The notes: generated by a model not told the origin, from the sequence alone. A DNA stretch of 34,783 bases from Acidobacteriota bacterium (GCA_011525905.1 WYBK01000155.1:1-34783), one strand, 5' to 3'. Shown: positions 16,715-25,139, counted from the stretch's first letter. Translations and numbers: made by a program.

Positions 16715-17839
16715 GTGAAGAGAGTCCTCGGCATCCTCGTCCTCGTGCTGTTCGCCGTCGCCGTGCTCGGCACCGGCGTCTTCCTGCTCAAGAAGTCGCG
16801 GAAGGCCCCGGTCGTCTATCAGACCTCGACGCCCGAGCGCGCGACGATCGTCAAGAAGACGGTAGCTACCGGCTCGGTGGTGCCGCGCAAGGAGGTGGCG
16901 ATCAAGCCGATGATCTCGGGCATCGTCGAGGAGCTGCCGGTCGAGCCGGGGCAGCGGGTCGTGGCTGGCCAGCTGATCGCCAAGGTGCGGGTCATTCCGA
17001 ACATGGTCCAGCTGTCGGGCGCCGAGTCGCGGGTCAACAAGGCCGGGATCGCGCTGGCCGACGCCGAGCGCGAGCTCGAACGGCGGCGCCGCCTGTTCGC
17101 CGAGGGGACGATTCCCGAGGCCGAGCGCGACAGCGCCGAGATCGCCTGGCGGCAGGCGACCGAGGAGCTCGCGGCGGCACGCGACAACCTCGACATCGTG
17201 CGCAAGGGGACGAGCGCGCGCGTCGCCTCCTCCTCGACCACGCTGGTGCGCTCGACCATCGGCGGCACGGTGCTCGAGGTGCCGGTCGAGGTCGGCAACT
17301 CGGTGATCGAGGCGAACAACTTCAACGACGGGACGACGATCGCCTCGGTCGCCGACCTCGGCGACATGATCTTCGAAGGGCGGGTCGACGAGTCCGAGGT
17401 CGGCAAGATCCGCGAAGGGATGGAGCTGCTGCTGACCGTCGGGGCGGTCCCCGACCAGAAGCTCCGGGCGACGCTCGAGCGGATCGCGCCCAAGGGGGTC
17501 GAGGAGGAGGGGGCGATCCAGTTCGAGATCCGCGCCGCGCTCGCCCCGCAGGACGACGTCGCGATCCGCGCCAATTACAGCGCCAACGCGGACATCGTGC
17601 TCGACAAGCGCGAGGACGTGCTGGCGATCGACGAGGGGCTGCTGCAGTTCGACGGCGAGCGGCCCTACGTCGAGGTCGAGGTCGCGCCCCAGGTTTTCGA
17701 GCGCCGGGATCTCGAGGTCGGCCTCTCGGACGGCCTGAAGATCGAGGTGGTCTCCGGCCTCGCCGAGGGCGAGAAGATCAAGAACCCCAACCCCGACCTC
17801 GCCGGCGGCCGCGGCGCCGGCGCTGCGCGCGGGCGCTAG
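16715..17839 (+). CDS. Periplasmic adaptor (membrane fusion) protein, HlyD/MacA family
   Basis: The 374-residue product has one N-terminal membrane anchor (RVLGILVLVLFAVAVLGTGV, 3-22). A first lipoyl half-motif (GSVVPRKEVAIKPMISGIV) is followed by a coiled-coil hairpin (about 105-165, rich in R, E and A) and the second half (RSTIGGTVLEVPVEVGNSV). Beta-barrel and membrane-proximal domains complete it (about 210-355). It is the MacA-type partner that links the permeases to an outer-membrane channel or substrate. No TolC-like gene is present in the window. It starts with GTG after GAGGGAAC. The C-terminus is a glycine/alanine/arginine tail. It converges with rmuC, with nine bases between the stops. 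Confidence 0.93.
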   Translation: MKRVLGILVLVLFAVAVLGTGVFLLKKSRKAPVVYQTSTPERATIVKKTVATGSVVPRKEVAIKPMISGIVEELPVEPGQRVVAGQLIAKVRVIPNMVQLSGAESRVNKAGIALADAERELERRRRLFAEGTIPEAERDSAEIAWRQATEELAAARDNLDIVRKGTSARVASSSTTLVRSTIGGTVLEVPVEVGNSVIEANNFNDGTTIASVADLGDMIFEGRVDESEVGKIREGMELLLTVGAVPDQKLRATLERIAPKGVEEEGAIQFEIRAALAPQDDVAIRANYSANADIVLDKREDVLAIDEGLLQFDGERPYVEVEVAPQVFERRDLEVGLSDGLKIEVVSGLAEGEKIKNPNPDLAGGRGAGAARGR

Positions 17840-17848
17840 CCCCCGGAC

Positions 17849-19264
17849 TCAGCTGTCGGCGTCGTTCGGCGCTCCCGAAGGGAGCGGCGCGAGCTCGACG
17901 GCGCGCGGCTCTTCCAGTCGCTTGTCGGGGGCGGCTTCGAGGCCCTCGAGGCGGCGTCCCTGCGGGATGACGCGGCTGGCGAACGAGCGGGTCGCCGCGT
18001 TGTGCGCCTTGACCGCGTCCTCGAGCCCTTTGCCGACCCGGTCGAGATGCTCGGCGAAGATGCGCACGCGGTCGTAGAGCTCGCGGGCGACGTCGGAGAT
18101 CTCGCGGGCGTTGGCGGCGAGCGCTTCCTGGCGCCAGCCGTACGCGACGGTCTTGAGCAGCGCGACCAGGGTGGCCGGCGTCGTGATCAGCACGCTCTGG
18201 CGGAAGGCGTCCTCGATCAGGGCGGGGTCCTGCTCGAGCGCCGCCGAAAAGAAGGACTCGCCCGGCAGGAAGAGCACGACGAACTCCGGCGCGTCGTCGA
18301 ACTGGTCCCAGTAGCGCTTCTCGGAGAGCTTGGTCAGGTGGGTGCGGACTTGCCGGGCGTGACGGACGAGGTACTCCTGTCGTGTCGCCTCGTCGGTCGC
18401 CTCGACGGCCGAGAGGTAGGCGTCGAGCGGCGCCTTGGCGTCGACGACGATGCTCTTGCCGCCCGGGAGCTTGACCACCATGTCGGGGCGCAGGCGGCCC
18501 TCCTCGGTGGTGACGTTTTCCTGGGTCAGGAAGTCGACCCGCTCGACCATGCCGGCGAACTCGACGGTGCGGCGCAGCTGGACCTCGCCCCAGTTGCCGC
18601 GCACCTCGGGGCGGCGCAGCGCGGTGACCAGGCGGCCGGTCTCGCGCACCAGCCCCTGCTGCGACTCCGAGAGGCTGGCGAGCTGCTGGCCGAGCTGGCC
18701 GTAGGCTTCCTTCCGGCTCGCCTCGAGCTCCTTGAGGCCCTGCTCGTAGCGGGCGAGCTGCTCGCGCATCGGCGCGACCAGCGAGTCGATCGCCTGGCGG
18801 CGCTGCTCGAGCTCGCCCGAGGCCTCCTTGCGCGCGGCCTCGAGCCGCTCCTGGGCGAGGTCGAGGAACATCCGGTTGTTGTGCGACAGCGCCTCGCTCG
18901 CCAGGCCGCGGAAAGCGTCGGCGAGCTTCTGCTGGGCGGCGTCGAGCAGCGCCTGCTTCTCGGCCATCTGCTCGCGCTCCTCCTCGAGCCGGGTCGAGAG
19001 CTCGGCGCCGCGTGCCTGCAGCGTCCCCACCTCGGCGCGCAGCGCCTCGGTGCGGTTGCGCTCCGCGTCGAGCTCGCCGCGCAGCTGCGCGAGCTCGGCC
19101 TCCCGCGCCTCGAGGCGGGTGGCGAGCGCCACGCGCGCCGCCTCGGCCTCGGCGCGCACGAGCGCCTGGGCCTCGCGGATGCGGCGCCGGACGACCGCGC
19201 GCACGAAGAGCGCGACGCCGATCGCCGGCAGCAGGGCGAGCAGGACCTTCGTCCACTCGGGCAT
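17849..19264 (-). CDS. rmuC: RmuC-family DNA recombination protein
   Basis: The 471-residue product has an N-terminal membrane helix (5-24). A long, highly charged coiled coil (about 30-205) is followed by the RmuC core with RGNWGEVQLRRTVEFAGM (222-239) and RPDMVVKLPGGKSIVVDAKAPL. In this stretch D261, D275 and K277 form a PD-(D/E)xK-like nuclease signature. The family limits rearrangement between inverted repeats and is a presumed nuclease; its activity is not settled. It starts at the ATG at 19264. Open sequence upstream to 19477 runs through palindromic repeats and is not coding. A TGC-TAGCGT lies eight bases before the ATG. Its upstream gap holds inverted repeats, but a functional link is only a curiosity. 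Confidence 0.94.
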   Translation of the reverse strand: MPEWTKVLLALLPAIGVALFVRAVVRRRIREAQALVRAEAEAARVALATRLEAREAELAQLRGELDAERNRTEALRAEVGTLQARGAELSTRLEEEREQMAEKQALLDAAQQKLADAFRGLASEALSHNNRMFLDLAQERLEAARKEASGELEQRRQAIDSLVAPMREQLARYEQGLKELEASRKEAYGQLGQQLASLSESQQGLVRETGRLVTALRRPEVRGNWGEVQLRRTVEFAGMVERVDFLTQENVTTEEGRLRPDMVVKLPGGKSIVVDAKAPLDAYLSAVEATDEATRQEYLVRHARQVRTHLTKLSEKRYWDQFDDAPEFVVLFLPGESFFSAALEQDPALIEDAFRQSVLITTPATLVALLKTVAYGWRQEALAANAREISDVARELYDRVRIFAEHLDRVGKGLEDAVKAHNAATRSFASRVIPQGRRLEGLEAAPDKRLEEPRAVELAPLPSGAPNDADS

Positions 19265-19272
19265 CGCCGCCG

Positions 19273-19278
19273 ACGCTA
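19273..19278 (-). promoter_or_regulatory. Candidate extended -10 (TGC-TAGCGT) for rmuC
   Basis: On the minus strand TAGCGT, preceded by TGC, ends eight bases before the rmuC ATG. It resembles the DUF1820 promoter and implies a very short leader. Confidence 0.35.
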
Positions 19279-19316
19279 GCAGAGCGGGGCGCCGGGGGGG
19301 CGCCCAGGCGCCCGCT

Positions 19317-19483
19317 CGGGGACATGAAGCTCGGCTTCGTGTCCCCGTCGCCGGGGGAGGCGAACGTCGGGAGTCGCCGCGGCATCTGATCGGGGACATG
19401 AAGCTCCGCTTCGTGTCCCCGTCGAAGGGGAGGCGAACGTCGGGACGGGGACACGTACCCAGCTGCGCTGGGAACATGTCCCC
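19317..19483. repeat. Cluster of three REP-like palindromes
   Basis: Three hairpin units share the arms GGGGACA and TGTCCCC. Unit A: CGGGGACATGAAGC (19317-19330), loop TCG, GCTTCGTGTCCCCG (19334-19347). Unit B: the same arms at 19391-19404 and 19408-19421, loop TCC. A and B are each followed by a near-identical tail (GAGGCGAACGTCGGGA), making a direct repeat of about 55 bp with a 74-bp period. Unit C: GGGGACACGTACCCAGC (19447-19463), loop TGC, GCTGGGAACATGTCCCC (19467-19483). In A and B one position pairs as a wobble; C has two mismatches. The cluster fills the gap between rmuC and the quinone reductase gene. Such elements are typical of REP sequences mobilised by REP-associated tyrosine transposases; none is in the window. 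Confidence 0.85.
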
Positions 19484-19498
19484 ATTCCTCTGGGAGCT

Positions 19499-20467
19499 TC
19501 AGCGACAGTCGAGCAGCAGCTTCCCGGAGGTCTCGCGGGCCTCGAGCGCGCGGTGGGCTTCGGCGGCCTCGGCGAGCGGCAGGATCCGGTCGATCGCGAC
19601 CGCCAGCCGCCCGGCGGCCGCCGGGGCCGAGACCCGGCGCCAGCGCTCGAGCAGCTCCTCGCGCTCGCGCAGGTAGTCGAAGATCGAGAGCGAGACCAGC
19701 GTGCGGCTGCCGAGCACCGGGCGCGGCGAGAAGGGCTCGATCAAGCCGCTCGCCTGCCCGAAGACCACCAAAGTGCCGCGCATCCGGGTGGCGCGCACCG
19801 ACCCGGCGAAGGTCGCGCGGCCGACCGAGTCGAGCACGACGTCGCAGCCGCGCCCGCCGGTCAGCGCCAGCGCCCGCTCGGCGAAGTCCTCCCGAGTGTA
19901 GAGGATTGGATGATCGCACCCGGCCGCGCGGGCGCGCTCCGCCTTCTCCTCGGTCGAGCAGGTGCCGAGCACGGTTGCCCCCGCGGCTTTCGCCATCTGG
20001 GAGACGAGCAGCCCGACGCCGCCGGCGGCGGCGTGGACCAGGATCGTCTTGCCGGGTGCGGCGCGCGCGATCGTGTGCACCAGGCAGTCGGCCGTCAGCC
20101 CCTGAACTGGCAGCGCCGCGCCGACCTCGTCGGAGAGCTCGGCCGGCAGCGGCAACAACCGGTCGGCGCGCACGACCGTCGCTTCGGCGTAGGCGCCGGC
20201 ACCGTCCGCGAAGGCGACGCGCTCGCCGAGCGCGACGCCGGCGACCCCCGGGCCGACCGCTTCGATCGAGCCGCACCCCTCTTTGCCGGGCCGCGCGGGC
20301 AGCGCCCCGGGCGAGTAGAGGCCGCTGCGCAGGTAGACGTCGACGAAGTTCACCCCGGCGAAAGCGAGGCGCACGCGCGCCTCGCCGGGGCCCGGCTCGG
20401 GCAGCGGCAGCTCCTCGAGCTCGAGGACCTCCGGTCCCCCGGTCGCGTGATGGCGGATCCCCTTCAC
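19499..20467 (-). CDS. NAD(P)H:quinone oxidoreductase, zeta-crystallin-like MDR family
   Basis: The 322-residue product is a zinc-free medium-chain dehydrogenase/reductase. It has an N-terminal catalytic domain (KGIRHHATGGPEVLELEELP, FAGVNFVDVYLRSGLY, PGKEGCGSIEAVGPGV) and a nucleotide-binding domain with LVHAAAGGVGLLVSQMAKAAG. It ends with the usual EAHRALEARETSGKLLL. The family reduces quinones with NADPH. The start is a GTG at 20467 whose last bases overlap the protease stop (20464-20466), so it is translated with the upstream protease gene. Downstream are the REP-like palindromes. Physiological substrate unknown. Confidence 0.92.
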   Translation of the reverse strand: MKGIRHHATGGPEVLELEELPLPEPGPGEARVRLAFAGVNFVDVYLRSGLYSPGALPARPGKEGCGSIEAVGPGVAGVALGERVAFADGAGAYAEATVVRADRLLPLPAELSDEVGAALPVQGLTADCLVHTIARAAPGKTILVHAAAGGVGLLVSQMAKAAGATVLGTCSTEEKAERARAAGCDHPILYTREDFAERALALTGGRGCDVVLDSVGRATFAGSVRATRMRGTLVVFGQASGLIEPFSPRPVLGSRTLVSLSIFDYLREREELLERWRRVSAPAAAGRLAVAIDRILPLAEAAEAHRALEARETSGKLLLDCR

Positions 20468-23400
20468 GGCTGCGCTTCGGAGCGCCAGGGAGAGGCCTGG
20501 TAGTCCGGGAAGGGGGGGCGGGCCGGCCGCTGCGGCGCTCCCGTCTCGAGCGCCTCGAGCAGGAGCGCCACCCCCTGCTCGAGCTGCGGGTCGCGTCCGG
20601 CGGCGAAGTCCTTCGGCGTCACCTCGACCTCGAAATCGGGCTCGACCCCCTGGTTCTCGACCTCCCATTCGCCGTGGACGGTGTAGAGACCGCCGCGCGG
20701 CGCGGTGACCATGCCGCCGTCGACCAGCTCCGGGTAGTCCCAGATGCCGACCAGTCCTCCCCACGTGCGAGTGCCGACCAGCGGTCCGAGCCCGAGGTGG
20801 CGGAACATCCAGGGCAGCGCGTCGCCGCCCGATCCGGCGTGGCGATTGATCAGCATCGCCTTCGGTCCGTAGTGGGCGCCGGCCGGCGAGAGCATGTCGG
20901 TACCGGCGCGCGCGGCCACCCCCCACATCGGCTCGCGCGCCAGGATCTCGACGACGTAGTCGGCGACCAGGCCGCCGCCGTTGTAGCGCTCGTCGAGCAG
21001 CATCCCCGGCCGGTCGATCTGCGCGAAGAAGTAGCGGTTGAACGACTCGAAGCCGGCACCGGCGGTGTTGGGCAGGTGGACGTAGCCGAGCTTGCCGCCC
21101 GACAGCCGCTCGACCTCGCGCCGATTGCCCTCGACCCAGGCGCGGTAGCGCAGCTGCCGCTCGCTGGCGATCGGCACGACGGTGACGTCCCGCGCGCCCT
21201 TGCCGCTCGGGTCGGCGGCCAGGCGGATGCGCACCCGCTTGCCGGCGGTGCCCTCGAACGGGGCGTAGAGCGACTCGGGCGGCGCCAGCTCGCGTCCTTC
21301 GATCGCGATCAGGTACTCGCCGACGCGCGCGCCGACCTCCGGCCGATCGAGCGGCGCGGCGAGCTCCGGGTTCCAGCTCTCGCCCGAGAAGAGGCGCGCG
21401 ATCCGGTAGCGCCCGTTCTCGATGCTCCAGTCGGCGCCGAGCAGCCCGCCCGCCACCCGCTCCGCCGCGGGCGCGTCGCCCCCGGCGACGTAGAGGTGCC
21501 CCACCGAGAGCTCGCCCAGCATCTCGACGAGCAGGTAATTCAGGTCGTCGCGGTGGGCGAGGCCGGGCAGGAAGCGCTCGTAGCGCGCCTCGGCGGCGGC
21601 GAGGTCGAGGCCGTGGAAGCCGGGGTCGTAGAAGAAGTCGCGCTGCAGCCGCCAGGCCTCGCGATAGATCTGTCGCCACTCGGCCGGCGGGTCGATGCGC
21701 GCCGCCATCGCCGCGAGGTCGAGCTTGCCCTCGCCCTTCTCGACCGGCCCGGCCGTCCCGGCGATGGTCCAGCTCTCGCCCGAGCGGAAGAGCATCTTCT
21801 CGCCGCCGGGCGTGACGTGCAGCTCGGCGACCTCGTCGGCGAGCTCCTCGGCCTCGCGCTTCTCGATCGAGTACCTGGAGAGCGCGCCGGCGCCCAGCTC
21901 CTCGTCGTCGGCGCCGGCGAGCTCGGGCGCCTCGAGCAGCAGCAGCTCGCCCGCCTTGCCCGGCGCGAGCGCCTGCCAGTGTCTCGGTTCGAGGCCCGGG
22001 ACCGGCACGACGCGGCGCTCGATCCCCTCGAAGTCGACGCGGGTGGGCGGCGGCGTCTTCTTCGCCCCTGTCGGCTCGCCGCCCGTGTCCGAGGGCTCCT
22101 TCGCCTTGTCCTCGCGCGCCGTTGCCCCTTCCTCCTCGTCGCTCTCCGGCGGGAAGGGCGAGGGCTCGTCGCTCGCGAGCACGACGAGCCAGACCGAGCG
22201 CGAGACCGGGCGCTCGACGCTGGTCATGTCGAGCCAGGGGGCGGTCGGCCCGAAGTCGGTCGAAGCGGCGAGCCAGAGGTACTTGCCCGAGGCGTCGAAG
22301 ACCGGCAGGCGCGCGTCCGCGAGGCCGTCGGTCAGCCGATGGGTCGAGCGCTCGGCGACGTCGTAGAGGTAGACCGAGTGGACGTGGCTCTTCTCCCGCT
22401 TCGAGTAGGCGAGCCAGCGCGAGTCGGGGGACCAGGCCGGATCGAGCGTGCGGAAGGGGTGGTCGTAGGTGTCGGTGTCGACCCGGGTCCACTCGCCGCT
22501 CGCGACCTCGACGATCCAGAGCCGCAGCGCTTGGTCGTGGAGCGCGAGCCGGGCGCCGTCGGGCGACCAGACCGGCCGGTAGAGGAAGGCGGGCTCGGGC
22601 GGCGGGAGCCGCCGCGCGGACCCGAGGCCATCGGCCGGAGCGAGGTGGAGGGCGGTGTCCCCGCCCGCATCCGAGAGCCAGGCGAGGGTCTCCCCGTCGG
22701 GCGACCAGGCGGGGTCGCGATCGGCGGCGCCCGAGCTGCGGGTCAGGTTGCGCGGATCCCCCTTCTCCGCCGGAACGGTGAAGATCTCGCCGCGCGCGGA
22801 GAAGGCGGCGCGGGCGCCGGAGGGGGAGATCGTCGCCGCGGTGACCGCGTCGCCGACCTTCTCGAAGCGGGGGCGGATCCCTTCGAGGTCGGAGGCAATG
22901 GTGATCCGCGGAAAGGAGACCGCGCCGGTCGCCAACTCGTAGAGCCCGATCTCGCCGAAGCGCTCGAAGACGATCGCTCCCGGCCCGGCCTGGGCTTGCT
23001 TGAGATCGAGGCCGTCGTTGGCGAAGACGCGCGCGACCTCGTCGGTCGCCGGGTCGTGGCGGAAGAGCGTCACCGTCCCCTCCCGGTCGGAGAGGAAGTA
23101 GATCCGGCCGTCCTCGGCCCAGGCGGGGGAAGAGTCGTTCGACCGGACGCGCGGCACCGGGTGCAGGTCGAGGGTCGCGAGATCGACGATCCAGAGGAAG
23201 GTCGACTGCCCTCCCCGGTAGCGTTTCCAGGAGAGCTGGAAGCGCTCGTGCGGCATGTAGACGAGACGCGCGCCGTCGGGCGAGAAGCTGCCGGCCCAGG
23301 CTTCGGGCAGCGGCAGCCGCTGCGGCCAGCCGCCGGCCGCCGGCACCGTCCAGAGCCGCTCGTCGTTGACGCCGTTGTCGCGCACGCTGCGGAAGAGCAC

Positions 23401-23763
23401 CTCGCCGCCGTCGCGCGTCCAGCCGACGACGCGGTCGTCGCCGGGGTGGAAGGTGAGGCGTCGCGGCGCGCCGCCGGCGGCGGGCATCACGTAGACGTCG
23501 ACGTTGCCGTCGTACTCGCCGGTGAAGGCGATCGAGCGGCCGTCGGGGGCGAAGACCGGGTCGCGCTCGATGCCGGCGTGGGCGGTCAGGCGCCTCGCCT
23601 CGCCCCCGGCGCGCGGCGCCGACCAGAGGTCGCCGGCGAAGACGAAGGCGATCGAGTCGGCCGCGAGCGTCGGCTGGCGGAAGAGGCGAATCGGCTCCTC
23701 GGCGCCGGCGGGCAGCGCGGTCGAGAGAGCAAGGGCGAGCGACGGCAGCAGGGCGATGCGCAT
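20464..23763 (-). CDS. Exported tricorn-type S41 serine protease
   Basis: The 1099-residue product has a signal peptide (RIALLPSLALALSTALPAGA) ahead of EEPIRLFRQPTLAADSIAFVF. The N-terminal half is made of WD40/PD40-like beta-propeller repeats (RRLTAHAGIERDPVFAPDGRS and further copies to about residue 500). Next come an acidic, lysine-rich insert (about 525-570), a helical region, a PDZ-like domain (about 800-860) and the S41 catalytic domain. Aligned on tricorn protease, His756 (SVGHLYV), Ser978 (HAGSGGDALPW) and Glu1036 (VENQGVEPD) fit the catalytic residues: the Ser-Glu spacing of 58 equals that of tricorn, and the His-Ser spacing is close. Tricorn itself is cytosolic; exported homologues are common in bacteria with peptide-degrading lifestyles. 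CCGGAGGAG precedes the ATG. Confidence 0.93.
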   Translation of the reverse strand: MRIALLPSLALALSTALPAGAEEPIRLFRQPTLAADSIAFVFAGDLWSAPRAGGEARRLTAHAGIERDPVFAPDGRSIAFTGEYDGNVDVYVMPAAGGAPRRLTFHPGDDRVVGWTRDGGEVLFRSVRDNGVNDERLWTVPAAGGWPQRLPLPEAWAGSFSPDGARLVYMPHERFQLSWKRYRGGQSTFLWIVDLATLDLHPVPRVRSNDSSPAWAEDGRIYFLSDREGTVTLFRHDPATDEVARVFANDGLDLKQAQAGPGAIVFERFGEIGLYELATGAVSFPRITIASDLEGIRPRFEKVGDAVTAATISPSGARAAFSARGEIFTVPAEKGDPRNLTRSSGAADRDPAWSPDGETLAWLSDAGGDTALHLAPADGLGSARRLPPPEPAFLYRPVWSPDGARLALHDQALRLWIVEVASGEWTRVDTDTYDHPFRTLDPAWSPDSRWLAYSKREKSHVHSVYLYDVAERSTHRLTDGLADARLPVFDASGKYLWLAASTDFGPTAPWLDMTSVERPVSRSVWLVVLASDEPSPFPPESDEEEGATAREDKAKEPSDTGGEPTGAKKTPPPTRVDFEGIERRVVPVPGLEPRHWQALAPGKAGELLLLEAPELAGADDEELGAGALSRYSIEKREAEELADEVAELHVTPGGEKMLFRSGESWTIAGTAGPVEKGEGKLDLAAMAARIDPPAEWRQIYREAWRLQRDFFYDPGFHGLDLAAAEARYERFLPGLAHRDDLNYLLVEMLGELSVGHLYVAGGDAPAAERVAGGLLGADWSIENGRYRIARLFSGESWNPELAAPLDRPEVGARVGEYLIAIEGRELAPPESLYAPFEGTAGKRVRIRLAADPSGKGARDVTVVPIASERQLRYRAWVEGNRREVERLSGGKLGYVHLPNTAGAGFESFNRYFFAQIDRPGMLLDERYNGGGLVADYVVEILAREPMWGVAARAGTDMLSPAGAHYGPKAMLINRHAGSGGDALPWMFRHLGLGPLVGTRTWGGLVGIWDYPELVDGGMVTAPRGGLYTVHGEWEVENQGVEPDFEVEVTPKDFAAGRDPQLEQGVALLLEALETGAPQRPARPPFPDYQASPWRSEAQP

Positions 23764-23817
23764 GGCGGGCTCCTCCGGGACGAGATGTCCAGCGGTCCGC
23801 GGTCGGGACCACCGGGC

Positions 23818-23823
23818 AATCTA
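23818..23823 (-). promoter_or_regulatory. Candidate -10 (TAGATT) for the tricorn-type protease gene
   Basis: On the minus strand TAGATT, in TTGTAGATTGCC, lies 54 bp before the ATG at 23763. It is the only AT-rich hexamer in that gap. Confidence 0.35.
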
Positions 23824-23840
23824 CAACGGCCGACGGCGCG

Positions 23841-23880
23841 GCGCCCCGCGCCGCGGGTCAGCGCCCCGCGCCGCGGATCA
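23841..23880. repeat. Tandem 20-bp duplication across the alcohol dehydrogenase stop codon
   Basis: The 20-mer GCGCCCCGCGCCGCGGGTCA (23841-23860) is repeated directly at 23861-23880 with one substitution (G to A). The last three bases of the right copy (23878-23880) are the minus-strand stop codon of the dehydrogenase gene. The repeat looks like a recent slippage duplication of the gene's end. Confidence 0.85.
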
Positions 23881-24861
23881 GGGAACCAGGACCGCGGCGC
23901 CGGTGAGCGCGCCCGAGCGCAGGTCGCCGAGCGCGTCGTTCGCCCGCTCGAGCGGGTAGCGGGTGACCCGCGGCGTGAGCGGGATCGCCGCCGCGAGCTC
24001 GAGCAGCTCCTCGCCGTCGCGCCGGGTCAGGTTCGCCACCGAGCGCAGCGTGCGCTCCCCCCAGAGGAGGTCGTAGGCGAAGGGCGGGATCTCGCTCATG
24101 TGGATGCCGGCGCAGACCACCGTCCCCCCCTTGCGCACGGCGGCGAGCGCGGCGGGCACCAGCTCGCCGGCCGGCGCGAAGATCAGCGCGGCGTCGAGCG
24201 GCCGGGGCGGGCGCTCGTCCGAGCCCCCCGCCCAGGCGGCGCCGAGCGAGCGCGCGAAGCGCTGCCCCTCGAGGTCGCCCGGCCGGGTGAAGGCGAAGAG
24301 CTCGCGCCCCTGGTGGCGGACGACCTGGGCGAGCAGGTGCGCCGACGCGCCGAAGCCGTAGAAGCCGAGCCGCCGGGCGTCGCCGGCGAGGCGCAGCGCC
24401 CGGTAGCCGATCAGGCCGGCGCAGAGCAACGGCGCCGCCGCGAGGTCGTCGAAGCCCGCCGGGAGCCGAAAGGCGAAGCGGGCGTCGGCCGCGCAGCGCT
24501 CGGCGTAGCCGCCGTCTCGCGTGTAGCCGGTGAGCACCGGCCGGTCGCAGAGGTTCTCCTCGCCACGCCGGCAGAAGTCGCAGGCGCCGCACGCGCCGCC
24601 GAGCCAGGGGACGCCGACGCGCTCGCCGACCGCGAAACCCTCGACCGCCGCGCCGACCGCGAGCACCTCGCCGACGATCTGGTGGCCGAGCACCAGCGGC
24701 AGCGCGGGCTCCGCGAGCTCGCCGTCGACCACGTGCAGGTCGGTCCGGCAGACGCCGCAGGCGCGCACGGCGAGCAGCAGGTCGGCCGGCCCGGCGGCCG
24801 GCTCGGGGATCTCCTCGAGCCGCAGCGGCTCCCCCGCCCGGTGCAGCACCATCGCGAGCAC
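23878..24861 (-). CDS. Zinc-dependent alcohol dehydrogenase, MDR family
   Basis: The 327-residue product has the zinc ADH layout. Catalytic zinc ligands are C38 (ACGVCRTDLH), H60 (LVLGHQIVG) and C147 (PLLCAGLIGYRAL). The structural zinc is held by C91, C94, C97 and C105 (CGACDFCRRGEENLC). The nucleotide-binding loop reads GFYGFGASAH, a variant of GxGxxG found in one bacterial ADH subgroup. The start is taken as GTG at 24861, giving MLAMVLHRAG, the usual family opening; an ATG at 24852 would remove three residues. TAGGAT ends six bases before the GTG, so the message may be leaderless. It oxidises alcohols or reduces aldehydes with NAD(P); the substrate cannot be read from sequence. Confidence 0.92.
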   Translation of the reverse strand: MLAMVLHRAGEPLRLEEIPEPAAGPADLLLAVRACGVCRTDLHVVDGELAEPALPLVLGHQIVGEVLAVGAAVEGFAVGERVGVPWLGGACGACDFCRRGEENLCDRPVLTGYTRDGGYAERCAADARFAFRLPAGFDDLAAAPLLCAGLIGYRALRLAGDARRLGFYGFGASAHLLAQVVRHQGRELFAFTRPGDLEGQRFARSLGAAWAGGSDERPPRPLDAALIFAPAGELVPAALAAVRKGGTVVCAGIHMSEIPPFAYDLLWGERTLRSVANLTRRDGEELLELAAAIPLTPRVTRYPLERANDALGDLRSGALTGAAVLVP

Positions 24862-24867
24862 GCGACC

Positions 24868-24873
24868 ATCCTA
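24868..24873 (-). promoter_or_regulatory. Candidate -10 (TAGGAT) for the alcohol dehydrogenase gene
   Basis: On the minus strand TAGGAT, in GTCTAGGATGGTC, ends six bases before the GTG start at 24861 and 15 before the alternative ATG. No Shine-Dalgarno sequence fits in between. Confidence 0.45.
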
Positions 24874-25081
24874 GACCTTCGCCCGAACGCCGCGCCCTCG
24901 TGGGTGACGTCCCGGCGGCCCCGAGCCTCGCGGAAGCCCGGGAAGACGTGCTGGGAATCGTCGCGGCGCCGCGCGACGGGGCGAGGCGGCGGCGTCCGGC
25001 AGTCCCGATCGAACCGGCCGCCGGGCAGCGGGAACGACCGGGGGGTTGGCGAGGTCGGCGAGCGTCCGTCGCATTGGGGAG

Positions 25082-25087
25082 TAAGAT
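25082..25087 (+). promoter_or_regulatory. Candidate -10 (TAAGAT) for the 25140 gene
   Basis: TAAGAT in GAGTAAGATCCGA lies 52 bp before the ATG, in the gap between divergent genes. The rest of this gap (24880-25080) shows no recognisable element. Confidence 0.4.
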
Positions 25088-25139
25088 CCGACCCAACGCG
25101 CCGCCGCAGCACGCAAGGGTCGTCCGAGGAGGATTCGCC

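Noticed and set aside
19317..19483. CRISPR array
   Set aside because: Only three units, all strongly palindromic and unequally spaced, with no variable spacers and no cas genes. They fit REP-like elements instead.
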